64,000 bases of DNA from Streptomyces canus (lineage in GTDB: Bacteria; Actinomycetota; Actinomycetes; Streptomycetales; Streptomycetaceae), in the NCBI RefSeq assembly GCF_041435015.1, contig NZ_CP107989.1:6634001-6698000 (forward strand), written 5' to 3'. Shown here piece by piece: positions 1 to 6,110 of this stretch. Numbering within the stretch: position 1 is the first letter of the stretch; each line of letters begins with the position of its first letter. The notes under the pieces are model-generated. The model was given only the letters and a program-made list of their open reading frames with translations. It did not search any database and was not told where the DNA came from. The position numbers and the translations under genes were made by a program.

Positions 1-1
1 G

Positions 2-1180
2 GTCCACGAACGCATGTCGGTCGAGATCTTCCGCGGCTGCACCCGCGGCTGCCGCTTCTGCCAGGCGGGCATGATCACCCGCCCGGTCCGCGAGCGCTCG
101 ATCACGGGCATCGGCGACATGGTGGAGAAGGGCCTGAAGGCGACGGGCTTCGAGGAGGTGGGTCTTCTCTCGCTCTCGTCTGCGGACCACTCGGAGATCG
201 GCGACATCGCGAAGGGCCTGGCGGACCGGTACGAGGAGGACAAGATCGGCCTGTCCCTCCCCTCCACCCGCGTCGACGCCTTCAACGTGGACCTGGCGAA
301 CGAACTGACGCGCAACGGCCGCCGCTCGGGCCTGACCTTCGCCCCCGAGGGCGGCTCCGAGCGCATGCGCAAGGTCATCAACAAGATGGTCTCGGAAGAG
401 GACTTGATCCGGACGGTCTCCACGGCGTACGGCAACGGCTGGCGCCAGGTGAAGCTGTACTTCATGTGCGGCCTGCCGACGGAGACCGACGAGGACGTCC
501 TCCAGATCGCGGACATGGCGACGAAGGTGATCGCCGAGGGCCGCAAGGTCTCCGGCCAGAACGACATCCGCTGCACGGTCTCGATCGGCGGCTTCGTCCC
601 CAAGCCCCACACGCCCTTCCAGTGGGCCCCGCAGCTCTCGGCGGAGGAGACCGACGCCCGCCTGGCGAAGCTCCGCGACAAGATCCGCGGCGACAAGAAG
701 TACGGCCGCTCGATCGGCTTCCGCTACCACGACGGCAAGCCCGGCATCGTGGAAGGCCTGCTGTCGAGGGGCGACAGGCGGATCGGCGCCGTGATCCGCG
801 CCGTCTACGAGGACGGCGGCCGCTTCGACGGCTGGCGCGAGCACTTCTCCTACGACCGCTGGATGGCCTGCGCCGACAAGACGCTGCCCGCCTTCGGCGT
901 GGACGTCGACTGGTACACGACCCGCGAGAAGACGTACGAGGAAGTCCTCCCCTGGGACCACCTCGACTCCGGCCTCGACAAGGACTGGCTCTGGGAGGAC
1001 TGGCAGGACGCCCTCGACGAGACGGAGGTCGAGGACTGCCGGTGGACGCCTTGCTTCGACTGCGGGGTGTGTCCGCAGATGGACACGCACATTCAAATCG
1101 GCCCGACCGGCAAGAAGTTGCTGCCTCTGACGGTCAAGAACGGCGGGCCGACGCCCGCCGCGAGTGGTCACGCGCACTGA
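2..1180 (+). CDS. Radical SAM protein, TIGR03960 family (5' end outside window)
   Basis: This is the C-terminal part (about 392 residues) of a radical S-adenosylmethionine protein. The reading frame is open to the window edge, so the true start lies upstream and the ATG at 14 is internal. The iron-sulfur cluster motif CxxxCxxC is visible almost at once (RGCTRGCRFCQAG), followed by a TIM-barrel-like region with GLTFAPEGGSERMR and FMCGLPTETDEDV, typical of B12-binding-type radical SAM enzymes. A second Cys cluster (CFDCGVC) lies near the C-terminus. Actinobacteria usually carry this gene just upstream of the TIGR03936 protein (here at 5041) and RNase E/G. The substrate is not known to me. The normally short gap to its partner is widened here by about 3.8 kb of accessory genes. 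The family call is firm. Confidence 0.85.
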   Translation, partial: VHERMSVEIFRGCTRGCRFCQAGMITRPVRERSITGIGDMVEKGLKATGFEEVGLLSLSSADHSEIGDIAKGLADRYEEDKIGLSLPSTRVDAFNVDLANELTRNGRRSGLTFAPEGGSERMRKVINKMVSEEDLIRTVSTAYGNGWRQVKLYFMCGLPTETDEDVLQIADMATKVIAEGRKVSGQNDIRCTVSIGGFVPKPHTPFQWAPQLSAEETDARLAKLRDKIRGDKKYGRSIGFRYHDGKPGIVEGLLSRGDRRIGAVIRAVYEDGGRFDGWREHFSYDRWMACADKTLPAFGVDVDWYTTREKTYEEVLPWDHLDSGLDKDWLWEDWQDALDETEVEDCRWTPCFDCGVCPQMDTHIQIGPTGKKLLPLTVKNGGPTPAASGHAH

Positions 1181-1205
1181 TTGAGTGAGGCATTCGGCTG
1201 GTCGG

Positions 1206-1252
1206 CAGGGCGGTCGGGAAGAGGGATGGTGTCCCTGTTCCCGACCGCCCTG
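1206..1252 (+). terminator. Long perfect hairpin, likely terminator of the radical SAM gene
   Basis: A 15-bp perfect stem (CAGGGCGGTCGGGAA and its complement) is extended by an inner AGGGA/TCCCT stem, 26 bp after the stop codon. There is no clear T-run, as is common in streptomycetes. It sits between convergent genes and may act in both directions. Confidence 0.75.
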
Positions 1253-1324
1253 CGTTGGACGGGTTTCACATGTGAGGTTGTGTGGTGGTGCGGCTGACGG
1301 CCAGGAACTGCCGTCGCCTGTCCG

Positions 1325-1561
1325 TCAGTTGCAGAAGTTGAGGATGGGCAGAAGGCCGTTGCCGCACTGGAAGTCCTCGCCGTCGCCACCGTGGCCGCCG
1401 GCCGGGGCGGCCTTGGTGACGACGTGCGTGGCGGGCGTCGCGGCCACGGCGGAGGTGGCAGTTGCCACCCCCGCCGCACAAGCGATGCCCACGGCGACGC
1501 TCACCGCGAATACGCGCGGAATGCGGGAAACGGCCTTCTTGGAGAGAGGTGTTGTGTTCAT
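1325..1561 (-). CDS. Small secreted peptide, 78 aa, two mature cysteines
   Basis: I do not recognise this gene. The predicted product has a basic N-terminus (LSKKAVSRIPR), a hydrophobic stretch at about residues 17-34 and a likely signal peptidase site after ATSAVAA (about residue 41). That leaves a mature peptide of roughly 37 residues, rich in Gly, Ala, His and Pro. The mature part has exactly two cysteines, C66 and C77, bounding CGNGLLPILNFC close to the C-terminus, so a small disulfide loop is plausible. It lies 77 bp downstream of the terD-like gene on the same strand. In size and export it resembles small streptomycete surface peptides such as chaplins or rodlins, but the chaplin consensus is absent. 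The ATG at 1561 is chosen because the signal sequence follows it directly. Confidence 0.6.
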   Translation of the reverse strand: MNTTPLSKKAVSRIPRVFAVSVAVGIACAAGVATATSAVAATPATHVVTKAAPAGGHGGDGEDFQCGNGLLPILNFCN

Positions 1562-1638
1562 GAACTCACCATGCACACCGCCGCGACCAGTTGCTCGCCG
1601 AGCGCATCTGAGTGGGTGAGCCACCACCCCGGGGTCCG

Positions 1639-2223
1639 CTACTTGCTCGCGGCGAAGCGCATGAGGGCCAGTTCGTCGCCCTGCTTGATCTTGCCGGTGG
1701 TGTTGATGACTTCGAGCTTCCAGGCGTTGCCGACGCGGACGGCCTTGGCGACCGCGCAGCCGTTGTCCGTGGTGAGCATGCTCGGCCAGATGTCGGCGAC
1801 CTGCTGGGAGCTGCCGCCGCTGGCGTCGTAGACCTTGAAGCTGATGTTGCGGGCCTTCTGGAAGGAACTGCCCTTCTTGTAGGCGGCGGCGACGAAGACG
1901 ATCGAGGTGATGTGAGGCGGGAGCTTCGCGAACTCGACGGTGACCGTCTCGTCGTCGCCGTCCCCGTGGCCGGTCTGGTTGTCGCCGCTGTGCAGCAGGG
2001 AGCCGTTGCCTATCGGGTCGAGCGAGTCGAGGCCCGCCAGGCGCACCGGGTCGCCGTCGTGCATGGCGATGGCGATGAGGTCGAGGTCCGTGCCGGACTT
2101 GCGGCGGAGCTTGCCGATCACCCCGCCGCTGGCGCCCGCGGTGGGGTCCCAGGAGGCCCCTATGGACAGATGGGTCACGCCGTCCAGGTCGGCGGGGCCG
2201 TCTTCCTTCGTAAGCGTAATCAT
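1639..2223 (-). CDS. TerD-family calcium-binding stress protein
   Basis: The product has 194 residues, the usual TerD length. It begins MITLTKEDGPADLDG, and the start at 2223 is preferred over the ATG 33 bp upstream because it gives the canonical TerD N-terminus. Family hallmarks include SIGASWDP, the acidic DLDLIAIAM strand (equivalent to the usual DLDLSA), SLDPIGNGSLLHSGDNQTG and an acidic DGDDETV calcium-site region. TerD proteins are cytosolic calcium binders tied to tellurite and general stress resistance, and to differentiation in streptomycetes. The partner ter genes are not present. The small secreted peptide follows on the same strand, so the two may be cotranscribed. Confidence 0.85.
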   Translation of the reverse strand: MITLTKEDGPADLDGVTHLSIGASWDPTAGASGGVIGKLRRKSGTDLDLIAIAMHDGDPVRLAGLDSLDPIGNGSLLHSGDNQTGHGDGDDETVTVEFAKLPPHITSIVFVAAAYKKGSSFQKARNISFKVYDASGGSSQQVADIWPSMLTTDNGCAVAKAVRVGNAWKLEVINTTGKIKQGDELALMRFAASK

Positions 2224-2734
2224 GGGGACATAGTGCACGGCCCCCCGCCGGGTCATGGAGCGGCCCTGTGAAACCCGGTGGTCCGGCGGCCCGTGGTCTC
2301 GCCATCATGGGGCGATGCCGCAGCTGACCCTGCCCGACGTCCGGTTCCACGCCTCCTACCTCGACGCGGTACGCGAGTTCACCGAGGCCGGCCTGGATCC
2401 GGCCGTGCTGGAGAGCGGGCAGCTCGGGCCGTAAGAGAAGGCCTGGCGGGAGCCCGCGGGATTCGCGGCCCACGTGGACATGCTGCGTGCGGAGACGGAA
2501 CGGCCGCGCAGGCCGGACTGGGTGCCGATGACGAACCTCTGGTACGTCGAGGACGACACCTTCTTCGGCAGGTTCACGTTGTTCCTTAGGTATCCGTAGC
2601 GATTCGTCATCCGTCGACGTCGTGCGGTGTGCTCGGTGTCGGGGTCGTATGCGAGTACGTGGATAGAATGCGTGACCTTTTACGGGGAGTGTCGTTGATC
2701 GGATGACAGCATCGCGGGCGGGAAGGGGGTATCG

Positions 2735-3415
2735 GTGAGCCGGAAACTGCCGCTTGCCGGGGGCGAGATCGTCCGTACCGCGTGCGCCCGTGGTGTGCTG
2801 CGTACCGGTGTGGAAGAGAAGACGGGTGAACTCCTGTCCGCTGCAGTGCTGGCGGAGCGGGTGGGCTGGGCTGCTGATCTGGTGTCGGGCATGGTCGCCG
2901 TGCTGCTGGCCGAGCACTGGAACGCCGCCGATGTGGACGTGCTGGCCGCCGGTGAGGACACCGGGGGCCGCCCGCTGCCGTCGAACGCCTGGATGGCCCT
3001 GCGCCGCCTGGGCTGGACGGTCGGCCCGGCCGGGGGCATCCGGGTCAATGACCGCATCGTGCGCATCGCCCAGGAGGCGGCCGGGCGCACGCTGCGTGCG
3101 GCGAAGTGGCGCGCCGACCTGACCGCCGGAGTGCTCGCGACCTGGCCCGCCGACCCCGCCAGGCGAACCCCCAAGGAGTGGGACCGGGTGCGGGAGGCGG
3201 TGCGCGCGCGGTCATCACCCCCGCGCCCAAGACCAGCCGGACGGATCGGTCCAAGACCGGACCCACCCGGCAGCAGACAGCACGCCCCGCGCCCAGGCGA
3301 CGCAGGGCACCCTCCCCCGTCAGGCCCTCGGGTCCGGCGGGCCAGCGTCCGGAGGGACACGCTCACACGGACCGGACCCGGCTGCCTCGTGCGGCCGACC
3401 GGAACCAGGGCGTGA
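2735..3415 (+). pseudogene. N-terminal fragment of a TnpB-related transposon protein
   Basis: The GTG start has a good ribosome site (GGAAGGGGG). The first 150 or so residues are well-behaved protein (MSRKLPLAGGEIVRTA, then LVSGMVAVLLAEHW, LPSNAWMALRRLGW, IRVNDRIVRIAQE), which I recall as the N-terminus of large TnpB-related transposon proteins in streptomycetes. After about EWDRVREAV the frame runs into Pro/Arg-rich sequence without domain character. The neighbouring +1 frame then looks like a protein C-terminus (GQRPEGHAHTDR and following, to about 3540). I read this as an internal deletion that removed the RuvC and zinc-ribbon parts and shifted the frame. No transposase or nuclease activity is expected. 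It could instead be an unrelated accessory ORF. Confidence 0.5.
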
Positions 3416-3459
3416 CGACGATCAGCACACCTCACCGGCCGCGCTGGGCGGCGCTGGGC

Positions 3460-3557
3460 GCAGGTTTCCACCTGCACGCTCACGCCACCCCTCCACAGTG
3501 GGCAGATCCCATACCGGACACAACGTCTGGCATGGGATCACTAAGCTGATCAGGGAC
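3460..3557 (+). other. Structured right end of the insertion, possible omega-RNA-like sequence
   Basis: Two stem-loops lie in series just inside the right junction. One is a perfect 6-bp stem with a TTCC loop (3460-3475). The other is a 15-bp stem with two mismatches, GATCCCATACCGGAC against GTCTGGCATGGGATC (3505-3539). Eighteen bases of element follow before the GNAT sequence resumes. TnpB elements encode a guide RNA scaffold at this position, with the guide taken from the flanking DNA. That role is inference from position and structure only. Confidence 0.35.
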
Positions 3558-3843
3558 GCTCTCGATACGGCACCGCCTCACCCCGCACCTGCTGGAACTC
3601 GGCGGCCACATCGGCTACGTGGTCCGTCCCGGCGCCCGGCGTCGGGGACACGCCACCGCCATGCTCGCGGCCGCCCTCCCCGTCTGCCGTCAACTGGGCA
3701 TCGACCGGGCCCTGGTCACCTGTGACGCCACCAACACCGCGTCTCGTAAGGTGATCGAGGCCAATGGCGGAGAATTCGAGGATCGGCGCGGCGTAAAGCT
3801 GCGGTACTGGATCCGTACGGGGAACTGAGGCGTCTACGTCGTT

Positions 3844-5034
3844 ATGGACCTGGAGAAGCAGCCCGCGCCGCAGGCACCCTCGCCGGAGGGATGTCTGACC
3901 GTCGCGATTCGCATCCCCGTACGCATCGTCGTGCTCGTGCTGGTCGTGCCCGTGCGGATCGTCTGGGACGGGTTCGTCGTGGTGGGGCGGTTCCTGCGGG
4001 ACAGCGTGCTGCGGCCGCTGTGGCGGGCGCTGGTCGTCTGGCCCTGCGTGGCCCTGTGGCGCTACGTGGTCGTGCCCCTCGCCAAGGCGGTCGGATGGCT
4101 CGCCAAGGTGCTCGTCGTCATCCCCCTGGTGTGGCTGTACCGGTATGTGCTGACGCCGGTCGGGCAGGGCATCGCATGGCTGGCGCGGGGGATCGTGGCC
4201 GGGCTGGTGTGGGTGTACGCGCGCGTGCTCACTCCGGTCGGGCACGGGATCGTGTGGCTCCTCACGGGTGTCGGCGCGGTACTCGCACTGATCGGGCGCG
4301 GCATCGCGTGGGTGGCGCGGGGGATCGTGGCCGGGCTGGTGTGGGTGTACGCGCGCACGTTCACTCCGGTCGGGCACGGGATCGTGTGGCTCCTCAAGGG
4401 CGTCGGTGCCGTGCTCGCCTGGATCTTCACGCCGATCGGGCGCGCGATCGTGTGGTGCGCCAGGGGGCTCGCGTGGCTGGCGAGCACCGTTGTCACCGGC
4501 ATCGGCGTCGCCCTGTACTGGATCGGCCGCATCCTGCTCGTCCTGCCCGTGGTCGCCCTGTGGCGCTGGGTCCTCGCGCCCATGGGGAGGGTCCTCGCCG
4601 TCGTCGGCCGGGAAGTGTGGGACGCGCTCGGGCACGCCTGGCGGATCGCCGGGCACATCTCCCTCGCTGTCGGCCGGTTCCTCGGGACCCTCTTCCGGTG
4701 GATCTTCGTCGAGCCGGTGCGCTGGGTGTACCGCACGGTGCTGACCCCGGTCGGGCACGTGGTCCGGGACGTGGTGCTGCGCCCCGTCGCCGAGGCCGCG
4801 CGCAGTGTGGGACGGATCACCCGGGCCACGCTGGCCTCCGCCCGCGAATCCGTACGGCAGGCTCGGGCCGACTTCCGGCGGATGCTCTTCGGCGATGGCG
4901 GCCATGTCAGTGATGGCGGCGGCGTCGGCGCTGTCGGCGAGACCCGTGAGCGTGAGGCGGTGGCCCTGCGGGAACCGACGGGCGCCGACACACGTACTCT
5001 AGGTAGCAGTACGACCGCACTCACGAAGGACTGA
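3844..5034 (+). CDS. Repetitive Trp/Val-rich membrane-associated protein, 396 aa
   Basis: I cannot assign a function. After a Pro-rich start the protein is an almost continuous run of hydrophobic or amphipathic segments of 12-20 residues, split by the recurring motif (L/F)TPVG(H/Q)GI(V/A)WL. Segments such as RIVVLVLVVPVRIVWDGFVVV and GIVAGLVWVYAR could form membrane helices or re-entrant hairpins. Residues about 113-190 contain two nearly identical 44-residue units, also seen in the DNA (4181-4419). The last 80 residues are polar, with a helical Arg/Ala/Glu region and a GGHVSDGGG stretch. It lies just upstream of the TIGR03936 gene (6-bp gap), where many streptomycetes have a similar ORF. Its conservation with the radical-SAM pair suggests a linked role, but this is unproven. 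Confidence 0.65.
   Translation: MDLEKQPAPQAPSPEGCLTVAIRIPVRIVVLVLVVPVRIVWDGFVVVGRFLRDSVLRPLWRALVVWPCVALWRYVVVPLAKAVGWLAKVLVVIPLVWLYRYVLTPVGQGIAWLARGIVAGLVWVYARVLTPVGHGIVWLLTGVGAVLALIGRGIAWVARGIVAGLVWVYARTFTPVGHGIVWLLKGVGAVLAWIFTPIGRAIVWCARGLAWLASTVVTGIGVALYWIGRILLVLPVVALWRWVLAPMGRVLAVVGREVWDALGHAWRIAGHISLAVGRFLGTLFRWIFVEPVRWVYRTVLTPVGHVVRDVVLRPVAEAARSVGRITRATLASARESVRQARADFRRMLFGDGGHVSDGGGVGAVGETREREAVALREPTGADTRTLGSSTTALTKD
4181..4419 (+). repeat. Near-identical 132-bp tandem repeat inside the membrane-protein gene
   Basis: The sequence starting TGGCGCGGGGGATCGTGGCC at 4181 recurs at 4313 with few differences over about 107 bp. The 132-bp period equals 44 codons. More diverged copies of the TPVG motif continue on both sides, so the gene appears to have grown by internal duplication. 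Confidence 0.75.
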
Positions 5035-5040
5035 GCGACA

Positions 5041-5847
5041 CTGGGCAAGCGACAGCCCGAAGGCCCGCCGCCCGCACCGGCGGTGCAGCGCATCCGACTG
5101 CGCTACACCAAGCGCGGCCGCCTCCGGTTCACCAGCCACCGTGACTTCCAGCGCGCCTTCGAGCGTGCGCTGCGCCGCTCCGAGGTGCCCATGGCGTACT
5201 CGGCGGGGTTCACGCCGCATCCGAAGGTGTCGTACGCCAATGCCGCACCCACCGGCACGGGCAGTGAGGCGGAGTACCTGGAGATCGCGCTCACGCAGGC
5301 GCGCGACCCGGAGAAGCTCCGGCTCCTCCTCGACGAGTCGCTGCCCGCCGGGCTCGATGTCGTCGACGCGGTCGAGGCTCGGACCTCGGGACTCGCCGAC
5401 CGGCTCACCGCTTCCGTGTGGGAGCTCAGGCTGGACGGCGTGGACCCGGCAGAGGCCGGGCGCGCGGTCGCCGCGTTCAACGCCGCCGAGGCGGTCGAGG
5501 TCCAGCGCACCACCAAGAACGGTCTTCGGACCTTTGACGCCCGCCCCGCGGTCGTACAACTTGAAACGCACAGTGAACCTGCTGATAGGCCGACCGACCA
5601 GCCCTGTGCGATACTGCGGCTGGTTGTTCGGCACGTGACGCCTGCCGTTCGACCCGACGACGTCCTGTCCGGTCTCCGCGCCGTGGCCGACCTGGCGCCG
5701 CCGGTCCCCGCAGCGGTGACCAGGCTGGCGCAGGGGCTGCTCGATGAAGAGACCGGCACGGTGACCGACCCGCTCGCGCCCGACCGCGAGGCAGTCGAGG
5801 CCGACTCAACGGCCGAACCGACTGCCGCCGCGAAGGCGCCGGCGTAA
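5041..5847 (+). CDS. TIGR03936 family protein (DUF2344), partner of the radical SAM protein
   Basis: The protein contains the DUF2344 hallmarks RIRLRYTKRGRLRFTSHRD and PMAYSAGFTPHPKVSYA, followed by the family's alpha/beta region. In many bacteria this domain is fused to the TIGR03960 radical SAM protein; in actinobacteria the two are separate neighbours. The start is unusual. No ATG is available, and the GTG at 5083 has no ribosome site. A CTG at 5041 lies 10 nt after GAAGGA and opens LGKRQPEGPPPAPAV, which resembles the N-terminus I recall for orthologues. I therefore place the start at CTG 5041 (268 aa), with GTG 5083 (254 aa) as the alternative. The C-terminal 30 residues are acidic and Ala-rich. 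Its biochemical role is unknown to me. Confidence 0.8.
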   Translation: MGKRQPEGPPPAPAVQRIRLRYTKRGRLRFTSHRDFQRAFERALRRSEVPMAYSAGFTPHPKVSYANAAPTGTGSEAEYLEIALTQARDPEKLRLLLDESLPAGLDVVDAVEARTSGLADRLTASVWELRLDGVDPAEAGRAVAAFNAAEAVEVQRTTKNGLRTFDARPAVVQLETHSEPADRPTDQPCAILRLVVRHVTPAVRPDDVLSGLRAVADLAPPVPAAVTRLAQGLLDEETGTVTDPLAPDREAVEADSTAEPTAAAKAPA

Positions 5848-6110
5848 GGAAGGTCCCGCGAAGGACGGGCGTCGTAGCGCAGCCCTCGTACTCGGGAGCC
5901 ACCTGGGTCGGGCAGTGCACTGACCACAAGACTTTCGCCAGGCCGTACCCAACAAGGGCGTACGGAACCGGCGAGACAGGACACAGAGAGCTCCCGTGCG
6001 GCGCCCGCGCCCCGGACGGCGGCACCGCGCATCGCGCGAGCCGCGGACGTCACCGGCATCCCTGCCGGACCAGGTGCGGCGCCCGGGAGCCTGACGGGAG
6101 AAATGCCCGC

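Larger units (their letters stand above)
2578..3557 (+). mobile_element. Internally deleted IS605/IS1341-type (TnpB) element
   Basis: This insert of about 980 bp interrupts the GNAT gene. The ends are placed by protein continuity; ACG occurs at both junctions, so each end is uncertain by up to 3 bp. There are no long terminal inverted repeats and no long target duplication, as expected for IS200/IS605-type elements. The left flank ends in TTCAC, which would suit the pentanucleotide target placed 5' of the left end in that superfamily. Inside are an N-terminal fragment resembling a TnpB-related protein (2735) and a structured right end (3460-3557). A short imperfect inverted match, CTTAGGTATCC against CTTAGTGATCC, lies near the two ends. 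The class is inferred from architecture and a remembered resemblance of the protein. Confidence 0.6.
2315..3828 (+). pseudogene. GNAT acetyltransferase gene, split by an insertion and also nonsense-mutated
   Basis: The N-terminal half (from ATG 2315, MPQLTLPDVRFHASYLDAV) reads through to GRFT at 2578, with one in-frame TAA at 2432 where a tyrosine codon is expected. The C-terminal half resumes exactly at 3559 with LSIRHRLTPHLLELGGHIGY, then VVRPGARRRGHATAML (acetyl-CoA-binding RxxGHA loop) and a C-terminal VIEANGGEF, ending at 3828. Joining codon 2576-2578 to 3559 restores one continuous GNAT fold of about 175 residues, so the intervening DNA is an insertion into this gene. The gene carries two independent lesions, the stop and the insertion. 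A downstream ORF from 3619 could be translated but would lack the N-terminal half. The original substrate is unknown. Confidence 0.85.

Noticed and set aside
3550..4905. Reverse-strand frame of 451 codons over the membrane-repeat gene
   Set aside because: It is an Asp/His/Pro-rich shadow of the plus-strand repeats.
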